Shown piece after piece: positions 41,207-49,821 of a DNA stretch of 64,000 nucleotides. The notes under the pieces were generated by a model that did no database searches, was not told the origin of the DNA, and worked only from the letters and a program-made list of their open reading frames with translations. The DNA is taken from the NCBI GenBank assembly GCA_045805505.1, contig JBJMLA010000158.1, positions 14,282-78,281 of the forward strand. Direction: 5' to 3'. How positions within the stretch are numbered: the stretch's first letter is position 1; every line of letters begins with the position of its first letter. Both the position numbers and the translations under genes were made by a program. The DNA comes from BP-464 sp045805505 (GTDB lineage Bacteria; Actinomycetota; Thermoleophilia; Solirubrobacterales; Solirubrobacteraceae).

Positions 41207-41392
41207 ATGCCGAACGTCGGCGCCCCTGAGCTCATCGTCATCCTCGTCATCGCCCTCCTCGTGCTGGGCCCGAAGAAGCTGCCCGAGGTCGGGCGCTCGG
41301 TGGGTCGCGGCATGCGCGAGTTCAAGGAGTCGCTGGCCGGCGACGACAAGGACGACGACGTGCCCACGATCAAGTCGTCCTCCGCGGAGTAG
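41207..41392 (+). CDS. tatA: Twin-arginine translocase protein TatA
   Basis: This 61-residue protein has the TatA layout: one membrane helix (APELIVILVIALLVLGPKKL), the FGPKKLPE-like hinge, an amphipathic helix (EVGRSVGRGMREFKESLAG) and an acidic tail. It builds the pore for folded-protein export. It begins 15 bases after cysM, with a good Shine-Dalgarno (GGAGC), and overlaps the JAMM gene by one base. No TatB or TatC is in the window. Confidence 0.95.
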   Translation: MPNVGAPELIVILVIALLVLGPKKLPEVGRSVGRGMREFKESLAGDDKDDDVPTIKSSSAE

Positions 41393-41784
41393 TGCGGATC
41401 GCCGCAGATCTGCTCGACCAGGTCGTCGAGCATGCGCGCCGCGACGCGCCCGACGAGTGCTGCGGGCTGATCGGCGTCCGCGACGGCGCCGCCTCGAGCG
41501 TGCACGCCGCGGAGAACCTCGCGCACAGCCCGTTCCGCTTCGAGATCGGCGGCAAAGATCTCCTGCAGGCGATGCACCTCGATGACGGCGGCGAGGCGCC
41601 CGGGGCCATCTATCACTCGCACACCCGGTCTGAGCCCTATCCGTCGCAGACCGACATCAACTTTGCCAAGGAATGGCCGGGCTGGGAGTGGCTCATCGTG
41701 GGCCTGGCCGGTGACGAGCCGGTCGTGCGCTCCTACCTGATCGAGAACGGCGTGGTGCGGGAGGTCGAGGTCACCGTCACGTGA
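41392..41784 (+). CDS. Mec-like JAMM metalloprotease
   Basis: GTG 41392 overlaps tatA's stop. The 130-residue protein has an intact JAMM motif: Glu22 (DECCGLIG), His75, His77, Ser85 and Asp88 (HSHTRSEPYPSQTD). The motif binds zinc and cuts after di-Gly or releases cysteine from CysO. It matches Mec+ proteins in length. Substrate is probably the GG-Cys-Ala carrier at 37303: first removal of the tail, then release of the Cys product. Its stop overlaps the next gene (GTGA). Confidence 0.92.
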   Translation: MRIAADLLDQVVEHARRDAPDECCGLIGVRDGAASSVHAAENLAHSPFRFEIGGKDLLQAMHLDDGGEAPGAIYHSHTRSEPYPSQTDINFAKEWPGWEWLIVGLAGDEPVVRSYLIENGVVREVEVTVT

Positions 41785-42269
41785 GCGACGAGCCGCTCGT
41801 CTGCCCGTCGTGCGGGACCACGCACGCGCTGGACCTGCGGTTCTGCCCGGCCTGCGGGATGCCGCTGACCTACGCGGGCGTCACCGGCGTCGACCAGCCC
41901 GTCACCGACCAGCACGAGCGCGCGCGCAAGGTCAAGCCGCAGTACGCCGAGGGCGAGCTCGTGCGCGTCGCCGGCGCCCGCCACCTGTCGGAGGCCGAGT
42001 TCATCCAGGGCCTGCTGCTCGAGGAGGGCGTGCCGAGCCTGCTGCGTCGCACCCGCGGCTTCGACGTGCCCGACATGATGGCCGCGGGTCCGCGCGACGT
42101 GATGGTGCCCGCATCCGGGGCCCCCGCCGCACGCGAGGTCCTGATGGAGTCCGAGATCGCCGTCAGCGACCCGCTGGCCGCGGGACCCACCGACACCGCC
42201 TACCGCATCGCGCTGGGGCTGCTCGCCGCGGTCGTGGTCGTCGCGGTGATCGCCTTCCTGCTGACGTAG
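41781..42269 (+). CDS. Zinc-ribbon DUF2007-type membrane protein
   Basis: GTG 41781 overlaps the JAMM stop. A zinc ribbon (VCPSCGTTHALDLRFCPACG) is followed by a DUF2007-like domain (GELVRVAGARHLSEAEFIQG, LLLEEGVPSLLRR, APAAREVLMES). One C-terminal membrane helix ends it (IALGLLAAVVVVAVIAFLLT). Length is 162. DUF2007 is described as a putative signal-transducing domain; the role here is unknown. It completes the tatA-Mec-zinc-ribbon run. Confidence 0.8.
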   Translation: MSDEPLVCPSCGTTHALDLRFCPACGMPLTYAGVTGVDQPVTDQHERARKVKPQYAEGELVRVAGARHLSEAEFIQGLLLEEGVPSLLRRTRGFDVPDMMAAGPRDVMVPASGAPAAREVLMESEIAVSDPLAAGPTDTAYRIALGLLAAVVVVAVIAFLLT

Positions 42270-42295
42270 CCGCCCGGATCTGGGAGGGTCGGCCG

Positions 42296-42766
42296 ATGGC
42301 CCACCCCAACGACGAGCTCCTCCAGCGCTTCTACGCGGCGTTCGACGCCAAGGACGGCGACGCGATGGCCGCCTGCTACCTGCACGAGGGCCACTTCCAC
42401 GATCCGGTCTTCGGCGATCTCAGCGGCGCCGAGGCGGGCGACATGTGGCGGATGCTGACCTCCCGCGCCGCCGACCTTCGCGTCGAGCTCGCCGCTCACG
42501 AGGCGAACGACACCACGGGCTCGGCGAACTGGATCGCCACGTACACGTTCGCGCAGACCGGCCGCAAGGTCGTCAACGACATCCAGGCGAGCTTCCGCTT
42601 CGCCGACGGCCTGATCGCCGAGCACATCGACCGCTTCAGCTTCTGGACGTGGTCGCGTCAGGCGCTGGGCCCCGCCGGGCTGCTGCTGGGCTGGACGCCG
42701 GTGCTGCGCGGCAAGGTCGGCGCCCAGGCGCGCAAGGGCCTCGACGACTACCGCGAGGTCGGCTGA
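42296..42766 (+). CDS. SnoaL/NTF2-like protein
   Basis: ATG 42296, with GGGAGG in the preceding bases, gives 156 residues of SnoaL-like fold: NDELLQRFYAAFDAKDGDAM, AACYLHEGHFHDPVFGDL, then WIATYTFAQTGRKVVNDIQA and FADGLIAEHIDRFSFWTWSR. Such proteins are isomerases, cyclases or binding proteins. The C-terminal helix (ALGPAGLLLGWTPVLRGKVG) is an extension. Its 3' end overlaps the convergent gene at 42748. Confidence 0.85.
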   Translation: MAHPNDELLQRFYAAFDAKDGDAMAACYLHEGHFHDPVFGDLSGAEAGDMWRMLTSRAADLRVELAAHEANDTTGSANWIATYTFAQTGRKVVNDIQASFRFADGLIAEHIDRFSFWTWSRQALGPAGLLLGWTPVLRGKVGAQARKGLDDYREVG

Positions 42767-43527
42767 GCAGCCGCGATCTTGGCCAGGTGCGCCCGCCAGG
42801 TGCGCTCGGTGTGCGCCAGCGGCCGGCCGTCGAAGACGTCGACGAGCGCCTGCTTGGGACCGGCCGGATGCAGCTCGACGGCCAGGCGGACCGCCGCGTC
42901 CTCGCCCTGCTCACGGGCGACGAGGTCGACGAGCGTGCCGCCCAGCAACTGCGCGTCGCGGATGCCCGGCGGGAAGTCGGGCTCGCCACCCTCGCGCAGG
43001 CGCCGGGCGATGGCCGGGCGAGCGAACGCGGTCTGCCCGCTGAAGTACTGCGCGGCGCCCGCGGCCAGCCACGCCCACCGCACGTAGCGCACGAACGACG
43101 CCGGGCGGAAGGGCGGCGGCAGGCGGCTGCTGCTCGCCCCGATGGCCAGCTGCGTGTAGAGCCCGGCGGGAGCCAGCAGGTTCATCTCGCGCGAGCCGGG
43201 CACGCTGGAGGCGCGGGCCTCGAGCACGCGCGGCGCCAGCACGTGGATCTCGTCGTGCTGGAACCAGCCGACGAGATAGCGCCGCGCGGCGGGCGCGGTC
43301 AGGCGGCGGATGACCGGGAGGTAGGGCTGGGCGAGCGACAGCGCGAACGGGCTGCCGTGCACCACGACGGCCACGTGGTCGGGCAGCACGGTGAACGCCT
43401 CGGCCAGGCGTTCGCGGGTGCCTTCGAGCAGCTCGAGGACGCCCACCACGTCGTCGGCGTCGTGCTCCTCGTGGCGCGCGCTGAAGTGCGGGCTGGTGGT
43501 CTCGACCCAGGACACGGGACCGCGCAT
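42748..43527 (-). CDS. Hypothetical protein, 259 residues
   Basis: The frame codes a 259-residue protein. It contains a DHVAVVVHGSPFALSLAQPY segment, a later EIHVLAPRVLEARAS, and FVRYVRWAWLAAGAAQYFSG; none shows a signal peptide. The order (helix, strand, and EALLR-like acidic helix) is reminiscent of gluzincin peptidase-MA folds, but HExxH is missing, so catalysis is doubtful. It overlaps the SnoaL gene by 19 bases and is divergent from the VOC gene by 18 bases. Function unknown. Confidence 0.7.
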   Translation of the reverse strand: MRGPVSWVETTSPHFSARHEEHDADDVVGVLELLEGTRERLAEAFTVLPDHVAVVVHGSPFALSLAQPYLPVIRRLTAPAARRYLVGWFQHDEIHVLAPRVLEARASSVPGSREMNLLAPAGLYTQLAIGASSSRLPPPFRPASFVRYVRWAWLAAGAAQYFSGQTAFARPAIARRLREGGEPDFPPGIRDAQLLGGTLVDLVAREQGEDAAVRLAVELHPAGPKQALVDVFDGRPLAHTERTWRAHLAKIAAAQPTSR

Positions 43528-43545
43528 CCTGGCAGCATCCGGTCG

Positions 43546-43896
43546 ATGATCAGCAAACTCGACTTCGTGGGCGTCCCGACCCAGGACCCCGATCGCTCAC
43601 GCAGCTTCTACGTCGACACCCTCGGCCTGCGCCCGGACCCGAAGTCCGGCTATGAGTTCTGGGTCGGCGAGACGTGCTTCGGCATCTGGGAGCCGGAGAA
43701 GCAGGGCATGACCTTCACGCCGCAGAAGAACGCCCACCTCGCGCTGCACGTCGACGACGTCGCGCAGGCGCGCGGCGAGCTCGAGGCCAAGGGCGTGCAG
43801 TTCGCCGGCGAGACCTTCGACACGGGCGTCTGCCACATGGCGCTGTTCACCGACCCCGACGGCAACGACCTGATGCTCCACCACCGCTACGGCTGA
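43546..43896 (+). CDS. VOC/glyoxalase-family protein
   Basis: This 116-residue protein has one VOC module: ISKLDFVGVPTQDPDRSRSF, YVDTLGLRPDPKSG, then LALHVDDVAQARGELEAKGV and CHMALFTDPDGNDLMLHHRY. Possible metal ligands are the early Asp/His and the late Glu/His pattern, but the first His is replaced (DFVGV). It could be a dioxygenase, isomerase or binding protein. Its end overlaps the convergent DUF1152 gene by ten bases. Confidence 0.85.
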   Translation: MISKLDFVGVPTQDPDRSRSFYVDTLGLRPDPKSGYEFWVGETCFGIWEPEKQGMTFTPQKNAHLALHVDDVAQARGELEAKGVQFAGETFDTGVCHMALFTDPDGNDLMLHHRYG

Positions 43897-44810
43897 ACGA
43901 GGCCGAGCTCGTACTCGAGCTCGGTGGAGATCCCCATGCGGGTGAGGATCGCGTTGGCCTCGCGCAGGCCGGCCGCGTCGCGGACCGCTTCGGCGCAGCG
44001 CGCGGCGCTGGCCATCGCCACGGCGCAGTCGAGCAGCAGGAACAGCCCGCCGAGCGGCGTGAGCTCGACGTGGCGGCGGCCGCGGCGGATCGGGTGGCGC
44101 CCGGTCCCGCCGCGGGCGCAGCGCAGCGCCATGGCGCTGGCCTCGGTGGGGATGGCCTCGACGACCGCCTCGAGCGCGTCGCACTGCTGCGCGGTCAGCC
44201 CGAGCGTGCCCAGCGAGCCGCCCGCCGCCCACACCTCGGCGACGCGCTCGGCCACCTCGGCCGGCGCCAGCTCGCCGTCGCAGCCCGCGCCCCACACCGC
44301 CAGGGTCACCGGAAGCTCGATCGATGCGGAGGCGGCCAGCAGCACGGCGTCGGCCAGCGGGCTGGCCAGGTTCGCCTCGTGGCCGTGCCCGAGGACGTCT
44401 CCGCCCACGTCGAGCAGGACGATGTGGTCACAGCCCAGCTCGCGCGCCGCGGCGTCCAGTGAGGCGCCGATGACCGCGGGAGCGGGATGGGGGTCGACGA
44501 GCACGACGTCCGCGCCGGTCAGCTCGGCCATGCGCGACTCGGCGAAACGGACGTCGCCGGGGCCGGTGGTCCCGGGCCCGGCGAGCGCCACGGCCTCGTT
44601 GAGGACGCGGGCGTCGCGCAGCTCGGCCAGCGTGCGCGGTCCCGGAAGCGGGTCGATGACGCTGCGCTCCCACGTGAGGCCGCCGACGACGACCTCGTGG
44701 CCGAGCTCGCGCGCCACGACCGCGAAGGCCTCGGCGCCCACGACGTCGCCCCCGCCGCCGATGCCGACGACGAGGAGCTTGGTCGAGTCCTTGAAGGGTG
44801 AGGCGCTCAG
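43887..44810 (-). CDS. DUF1152 family protein with likely CTG start
   Basis: The Rossmann-like core (LLVVGIGGGGDVVGAEAF) extends upstream of GTG 44741, so translation must start earlier; the only start-like codon in frame is CTG 44810. The stop TAG of the DUF1802 gene (44817-44819) is in the same frame, two codons before it. Motifs are LVDPHPAPAVIG, VLLDVGGDVLGHG and LAVWGAGCDGEL. DUF1152 proteins are uncharacterised; the glycine loop suggests nucleotide binding. About 307 residues with the CTG start. Confidence 0.75.
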   Translation of the reverse strand: MSASPFKDSTKLLVVGIGGGGDVVGAEAFAVVARELGHEVVVGGLTWERSVIDPLPGPRTLAELRDARVLNEAVALAGPGTTGPGDVRFAESRMAELTGADVVLVDPHPAPAVIGASLDAAARELGCDHIVLLDVGGDVLGHGHEANLASPLADAVLLAASASIELPVTLAVWGAGCDGELAPAEVAERVAEVWAAGGSLGTLGLTAQQCDALEAVVEAIPTEASAMALRCARGGTGRHPIRRGRRHVELTPLGGLFLLLDCAVAMASAARCAEAVRDAAGLREANAILTRMGISTELEYELGLVQP

Positions 44811-44816
44811 GGCGAG

Positions 44817-45446
44817 CTAGACGAGCGCGGGGACGCCGCCGTTGACGATGCCCTCGATCTCCTCGCGGGCACGGCCGAACTCGTCATCGGAGAGCACGGG
44901 CGTGCCCTCGAACGGCAGGTCGCGCGGGATCTCGAGGAAGGACCGGCAGCCGCCGAACTCCTCCTTGACCTTGACGGTCACGGGCCGGGGGATCCGGTAG
45001 GTCCGCAGGAGCACCACGTGCAGCGGGTGCCGGCGCTTCCACGCCAGGCGCTTCTCGGCGTAGTCGCTCGTCCACACGTAGAACGGCGACAGCGCGTCGA
45101 CCGTCCGCGGGTCGGCGATCGTCCAGTGCGCGGCGACCTCGGCCCAGGCCCGGATGCGGACCCGGTCGGGCTGCGCGATGCCGCCGTCCTGGGTCAGCGA
45201 CTCGGCGGGCGGCTCGCCCTCGGCCCAGACGCCCTCCTCGAGGGCGCGCTGCAGCTCGGGCTGATGTGACGCACGCACCAGGTCGTTGCGCTGGTGGTCG
45301 AAGGTGGGGTAGAGGAAGAAGCGCTGGTGCTCGAGGCGGAAGTGCTTCTGCGGCTCGCGGATGCCGCCCTTGCGCAGGGTCAGCAGCTGCTCGCCCTCGG
45401 CCAGCGCTCGGACGGTAACCGCCCATTCCTTGAAAGCAATCGGCAT
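44817..45446 (-). CDS. DUF1802 family protein
   Basis: This 209-residue protein matches DUF1802: AFKEWAVTVRALAEGEQLLT, LRKGGIREPQKHFRLEHQRF, FLYPTFDHQRNDLV, and a late LLRTYRIPRPVTVKV. The ATG at 45446 is clear. The family is uncharacterised; it has no metal or membrane signature. It ends two codons before the probable start of DUF1152 in the same frame, so readthrough or coupling could make a joined protein. Confidence 0.85.
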   Translation of the reverse strand: MPIAFKEWAVTVRALAEGEQLLTLRKGGIREPQKHFRLEHQRFFLYPTFDHQRNDLVRASHQPELQRALEEGVWAEGEPPAESLTQDGGIAQPDRVRIRAWAEVAAHWTIADPRTVDALSPFYVWTSDYAEKRLAWKRRHPLHVVLLRTYRIPRPVTVKVKEEFGGCRSFLEIPRDLPFEGTPVLSDDEFGRAREEIEGIVNGGVPALV

Positions 45447-45584
45447 TGCGGAGAAGGGTTCTCTCAGAGAGGGATTTCCAAAACCAAACCGCCGGCGACG
45501 GTCGACAATCCGACCCTGCCTGCGGAATCCGGGATCCTTTCACGGATTCGTGGAATCCCAAAACCCGCCTGCAAATACGGGTAT
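45447..45584. other. AT-richer intergenic region with hairpins
   Basis: This 138-base region has lower GC than its surroundings. It holds GGATTC-GTG-GAATCC (45544-45558), AAATAC-GG-GTATTT (45573-45586, overlapping a stop codon) and other GGAATCC-type repeats. It probably serves as terminator for the upstream dehydrogenase and promoter for DUF1802. No gene is seen in it. Confidence 0.5.
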
Positions 45585-46451
45585 TTACTCCAACCGCTGG
45601 CCGGCGGCGGCCTCGACGACCTCCAGCAGCGCGGCGAAGTCCGCGTCACCGAGGTCACGGCCCATCGCGGCGCTCAGGACCTCGCGTGCCTGCGCGGCGG
45701 CCGGAAAGCCGACGCCCGCCGCCTGCCCCGAATCCAGGCACAGCCGCACGTCCTTGAGCATGTGCTCGAGCTTGAAGAGCGTCGTGTAGTCGTGGGCGCG
45801 CATCGGCCCGGCCTTGAGATCGAGCATCGCCGAGCCGCCCGAGCCGGCGCCCATGACGGCGACGAGCGCGTCGAGGTCGACCCCGGTGGCCTGCCCGACG
45901 ACCAGCGCTTGGGCGAGCGCCGTCGTGTTCGCCGCGGCCAGCGCGTTGTTGATCACCTTGATCTGCTGGCCGTGCCCGACGGGTCCGGCGTGGACGACGA
46001 GCTTGCCCATGGCCTCGAACAGCGGCCAGGCCCGTTCGACGTCGCCCTGCTCGCCGCCGGCCATGATCGTCAGCGTGGCGTCGGCCGCCTTGGGCGACGA
46101 GCCGGTCACCGGAGCGTCGACGAAGCGCGGGATCTCGGCGCCCAGCGCCCGTGCGTCCTCGGCCCCGATCGTGCTCATGTCGACGAACAGCGTGCCCTCG
46201 GCGGCGTCGCGCGCCGCGCCGTGCTCGCCCAGCAGCGCCTCGCGCACCTGCGGGCCGTCGACGAGCATCGTGATCACGATCTCCGCGTCCACCTCGGCGG
46301 GCGTTCGCGCGACGTCGGCGCCGTGCTCGGCCGCCCAGGCCTCGGCGGTCTCCCGCGTGCGGTTGTGGACGACGAGCTCGTGCCCGGCCCGCCGCAGGTT
46401 CGCCGCCATCCGGCTGCCCATGATCCCCAGTCCGATCCACCCGACGCGCAT
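45585..46451 (-). CDS. Beta-hydroxyacid (3-hydroxyisobutyrate-type) dehydrogenase
   Basis: ATG 46451, with TACGGT six bases upstream, gives 288 residues. The NAD(P) motif is RVGWIGLGIMGSRMAANL; the substrate motif is FVDAPVTGSSPKAADATLTI; the catalytic Lys is in GHGQQIKVINNALAAA. These are hallmarks of the HIBADH/tartronate-semialdehyde reductase family. The stop lies in an AAATAC palindrome. It reduces or oxidises a small hydroxyacid; the exact one is open. It is 18 bases downstream of hyuB. Confidence 0.92.
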   Translation of the reverse strand: MRVGWIGLGIMGSRMAANLRRAGHELVVHNRTRETAEAWAAEHGADVARTPAEVDAEIVITMLVDGPQVREALLGEHGAARDAAEGTLFVDMSTIGAEDARALGAEIPRFVDAPVTGSSPKAADATLTIMAGGEQGDVERAWPLFEAMGKLVVHAGPVGHGQQIKVINNALAAANTTALAQALVVGQATGVDLDALVAVMGAGSGGSAMLDLKAGPMRAHDYTTLFKLEHMLKDVRLCLDSGQAAGVGFPAAAQAREVLSAAMGRDLGDADFAALLEVVEAAAGQRLE

Positions 46452-46469
46452 GCCCAGACCGTACCCGGG

Positions 46470-47987
46470 TCAGCCCGGAACGCCACGGGTCCACGGCGCC
46501 GCCGCGGGCGCCACGTCCTGCCCGGCCCGCCCGTGCCCACCGCCCCCCGGCGTCTCGAGCCGCAGCCGATCGCCGGCCGAGAGCGAACCCGAGGCCTTCG
46601 CGGCCACCTCTCTCCCGTTGATCAAGGTCCTGCCCCGAGCGCCGGAAGCGCCCCCGTCGGCGCCCCGCGGCGCATGCCGCCGGCGCTCCGCGATCACCGA
46701 ATACGACATCTCGGCCAGGGCCTCCACCTCCCGCACGACCCCGTCCCCCCCGGCAAAGCGCCCGGCACCACCCGAGCCCCGCCGGACCGCGTACTCCACG
46801 ACCCGCAACGGGAACTCCAGCTCCAGCGCCTCGACCGGCGTGTTGAGCGTGTTGGACATCGCGACGTGCACCGCGCTGGGCCCGTCCGCGTCCGCACACG
46901 CGCCCTGGCCGCCGCCGAGCGTCTCGTAGTAGGTGAAGTCCTCGCTGCCCAGCGTCAGGTTGTTCATCGTCCCCTGCCCGAGCGCCCGGCCGAACGCGCC
47001 GAGCACCAGGTCCGCGACGCGCGAGGAGGTCTCGACGTTGCCGCCCACCACCGCCGCGGGCGAGCGCGCGTTGAGCAGCGAGCCCTCGGGCGCGATCACG
47101 TCGATCGGCCGGTAGGCGCCCGCCGTCGCCGGGATGTCGGGATCGGTCAGCACCCGCACCGCGAAGTAGCAGGCCGATCGGGTCACCGCGAGCGGGCAGT
47201 TGAGGTTGCCCTCGTGCTGGGGCGGGCTGCCGGTGAAGTCGAGGATCAGGCGGTCGCCGCGGACCTCGGCGCGCAGCCGCAGGACGAGGTCGCCCTCGCG
47301 TGCCTCGAGCACGTCGGCGGCGCCCCGCACGCCGTCGGGCATCGCCGTCAGCGCGGCGCGCATGCGCCGCTCGGAGTAGTCGAGCACCGCGGCCATCGCC
47401 TCGCGCAGCGCCCCGGCGTCCATCGCCTCCATGCGCTGCACCCCGACGCGGTTGGCCGCGACCTGCGCGCGCAGGTCCGCGCGGCGCTGCGCGGGCTGGC
47501 GCATCTGCGCCACGAGCTCCTCGACGCACGCGGCGTCCAGGACGCGTGGCTCGATGACCACGCCCTCCTCGTCGAGCGTCGTCGAATCGGCGGGCATCGA
47601 CCCCGGCTGCCGGCCCCCGACGTCGGCGTGGTGGGCACGCGACGCCGCGAACCCCAGCAGCGCGCCGGCGCCGTCGAACGCCGGCGTGATCACCGTGATG
47701 TCGGGCAGGTGCGTCCCGCCGCGGAACGGGTCGTTGAGCACCCACGAGACACCGGGCGCGTGCTGCTCGCCCAGCACGGCGGCGACCGCGGCCGGCATCG
47801 CGCCCAGGTGGACCGGGATGTGCTCGGCCTGCATCACCATCTCGCCGCGGGCGTCGAACAGCGCCGTCGAGCAGTCCCTCCGCTCCTTGATGTTGGCCGA
47901 GTGGGCGCTGCGCACCAGCACCGCGCCCATCTCCTCGCAGGCCGCCCGCAGGGCCCCGCTGGCCACCTGCAGCTCGATCGCGTTCAC
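46470..47987 (-). CDS. hyuB: Hydantoinase B/oxoprolinase-type subunit
   Basis: GTG 47987 overlaps the hyuA stop (GTGA). The 505-residue protein shows HyuB signatures: LVRSAHSANIKERRDCSTAL, VLNDPFRGGTHLPDITVI, ADVGGRQPGSMPADS, and LTLGSEDFTYYETLGGGQGA. The C-terminal GGGGHGRAGQDV is typical. With HyuA it forms an ATP-using cyclic amide hydrolase (hydantoin, oxoproline or similar). It should be read as one operon with HyuA, and perhaps with the downstream dehydrogenase. Confidence 0.93.
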   Translation of the reverse strand: MNAIELQVASGALRAACEEMGAVLVRSAHSANIKERRDCSTALFDARGEMVMQAEHIPVHLGAMPAAVAAVLGEQHAPGVSWVLNDPFRGGTHLPDITVITPAFDGAGALLGFAASRAHHADVGGRQPGSMPADSTTLDEEGVVIEPRVLDAACVEELVAQMRQPAQRRADLRAQVAANRVGVQRMEAMDAGALREAMAAVLDYSERRMRAALTAMPDGVRGAADVLEAREGDLVLRLRAEVRGDRLILDFTGSPPQHEGNLNCPLAVTRSACYFAVRVLTDPDIPATAGAYRPIDVIAPEGSLLNARSPAAVVGGNVETSSRVADLVLGAFGRALGQGTMNNLTLGSEDFTYYETLGGGQGACADADGPSAVHVAMSNTLNTPVEALELEFPLRVVEYAVRRGSGGAGRFAGGDGVVREVEALAEMSYSVIAERRRHAPRGADGGASGARGRTLINGREVAAKASGSLSAGDRLRLETPGGGGHGRAGQDVAPAAAPWTRGVPG

Positions 47988-49789
47988 GTGCGCACCAGCC
48001 TCAGCGTCCCGTCCTCGTCCCAGGCGCCCGACCAGCCCTCGGGAACCCACACCGTGGCCTCCTCGAGGTCGACCACCTCGGGCCCGCGCACGGGCGCGCG
48101 CTCGCGCTCGTCGCCCAGGACGACGTCGGGTCCCGGCTCGCGCCGTGTTGCTCGCACGGTCACCACGTCGACCTCCGCGTCGGGATCGCGGTAGCCGTAG
48201 CGCTCCTCGTGCAGCGTCTCGAACGCCTCGCGCAGGTCACCCTTGCCGCGCACGGTCAGCTCATGCGCCTGACCGCGGTAGCGCAGGTCCCACGCCAGCT
48301 CGCCCTCCGGGACCTCGACCGGCGAGCCGACCGGGGCGAGCACCGTGCGCACCTCGTCCTCGCGGCGCTCCGCCGCAGCGAGGCCCAGCGCCGACAGCAC
48401 CCCGCCGGCCCGGGGCACGAGCACGGTGGCGATCTCGAGCTCGTCGGCCATCTCGCACGCGTGCAGCCCGCCCGCGCCGCCGAAGGCCAGCAGCGCGAAG
48501 CCGCGAGGGTCGATGCCCTGCTCGACGGTCATCACCCGCAGCGCGCGCAGCATCTCGACATTCGCCACGCGCACGATCCCGGCGGCGCACTGCTCGAGGT
48601 CGAGGCCCAGGTCCTCGGCCAGCGCGCCGACCGCCCGCCCGGCGGCGTCCGCGTCGAGCGTGACGCCGCCGGCCATCGAGCCGGCCACGCGGCCCAGCAC
48701 GACGTTCGCGTCGGTCACCGTCGGCTCGGTGCCGCCGCGCCCGTAACACGCGGGGCCGGGCTCGGCGCCCGCGCTGCGCGGGCCCACGCGCAGCGCGCCG
48801 CCCGGATCGCGCCAGGCGATCGAGCCGCCGCCCGCGCCGACGGTGTGGATGTCGACCATGGGCAGCGCCAGCGGGCGTCCGCCGACGGCGCGCCCGGACG
48901 TCTCGCGCACCGCGCCGTCCTCGACGACGCAGACGTCACACGACGTGCCGCCCATGTCGAAGCAGAGAAGGTCTCCGATCCCCGCGCGGCGGGCGATGAG
49001 CGCGGCCGCCGCCGCACCCCCGGCCGGTCCCGACAGCACGGTCAGCGCCGCGTGCTGCGCGGCCCGCGCCGCGGTGGTCAGCCCGCCGCTGGACTGCATG
49101 ATCCGCGGCTCGGGCAGACCGGCCCCGGAGGCCTCGCCGACCAGCCGGCGCAGGTAGCGCGCGAGCAGCGGTGAGAGCGCCGCGTCGACCTCGGTGGTGG
49201 CGGCGCGCTCGTACTCGCGGAACGTGCCGACCACCTCGTGGGAGAGCGACACGTGGACCTCGGGGCCGAGCCGCTCGCGCAGCGCGGCGCCGATCGCCTG
49301 CTCGTGGCCCGGGTGCCGGTAGCTGTGCAGCAGGACCACGGCCACGGCCTCGGGCTCGTGGGCCGCGACGGCGTCGGCCACGCCGTCCTCGAGCTCGCGC
49401 AGCACCCCGTCGGGCCCGGTGCGCTCGCGCGCGGCGACCCGCCGCTCCGGCGGGACCAGCGGCGCCGGGTGCGCGACGCACAGCCGGTAGAGGTCGCGGC
49501 GCGCCTGGCGGCCCAGCTCGACGACGTCGGTGAAGCCCTCGGTGGCGACGAGGACGGTGCGGGCGCAGCGGCTCTCGAGCAGCGCGTTGGTCGCCACGGT
49601 CATCCCGTGGGCGAACTCGGTCACGTCGCTCGCGTGGCGCCCGGCCTTCTCCAGGACGGCGCGTACGGCGGCGAGCACCCCTTCGCTCTGGTCGGCGGGC
49701 GTGGAGGCGGCCTTGGCGGTGACGACCCGGCCGCCGTCCACGAGGACGGCGTCGGTGAACGTCCCGCCGACATCGACGCCCAGCAGCAT
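47984..49789 (-). CDS. hyuA: Hydantoinase A/oxoprolinase-type subunit
   Basis: This 601-residue protein, shorter than the 650-700 usual, begins MLLGVDVGGTFTDAVLVDGG, the DxGGTFTD nucleotide loop. HGMTVATNALLE and FDMGGTSCDVC (phosphate-2 and metal) follow, then RALRVMTVEQGIDPRGFALL and FGGAGGLHACEMAD. The ATG is supported by TAGGTT six bases upstream (leaderless). It heads the hyuA-hyuB pair. The short length comes mainly from a compact C-terminal part (DLRYRGQAHELTVRG). Confidence 0.93.
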   Translation of the reverse strand: MLLGVDVGGTFTDAVLVDGGRVVTAKAASTPADQSEGVLAAVRAVLEKAGRHASDVTEFAHGMTVATNALLESRCARTVLVATEGFTDVVELGRQARRDLYRLCVAHPAPLVPPERRVAARERTGPDGVLRELEDGVADAVAAHEPEAVAVVLLHSYRHPGHEQAIGAALRERLGPEVHVSLSHEVVGTFREYERAATTEVDAALSPLLARYLRRLVGEASGAGLPEPRIMQSSGGLTTAARAAQHAALTVLSGPAGGAAAAALIARRAGIGDLLCFDMGGTSCDVCVVEDGAVRETSGRAVGGRPLALPMVDIHTVGAGGGSIAWRDPGGALRVGPRSAGAEPGPACYGRGGTEPTVTDANVVLGRVAGSMAGGVTLDADAAGRAVGALAEDLGLDLEQCAAGIVRVANVEMLRALRVMTVEQGIDPRGFALLAFGGAGGLHACEMADELEIATVLVPRAGGVLSALGLAAAERREDEVRTVLAPVGSPVEVPEGELAWDLRYRGQAHELTVRGKGDLREAFETLHEERYGYRDPDAEVDVVTVRATRREPGPDVVLGDERERAPVRGPEVVDLEEATVWVPEGWSGAWDEDGTLRLVRT

Positions 49790-49821
49790 CGCCGGAACCT
49801 ATCCGGCGGGGCGCGGGCGGG

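Noticed and set aside
42748..43527. Metallopeptidase assignment
   Set aside because: No HExxH or other zinc motif could be found in the protein, so only 'hypothetical' is supported.
43887..44741. GTG 44741 as the start of DUF1152
   Set aside because: It would cut through the glycine-rich loop of the Rossmann-like fold, which is present in frame upstream.
45294..48194. 966-residue plus-strand frame opposite the dehydrogenase and HyuB genes
   Set aside because: His/Arg-rich translation without domains; the minus-strand genes are certain.
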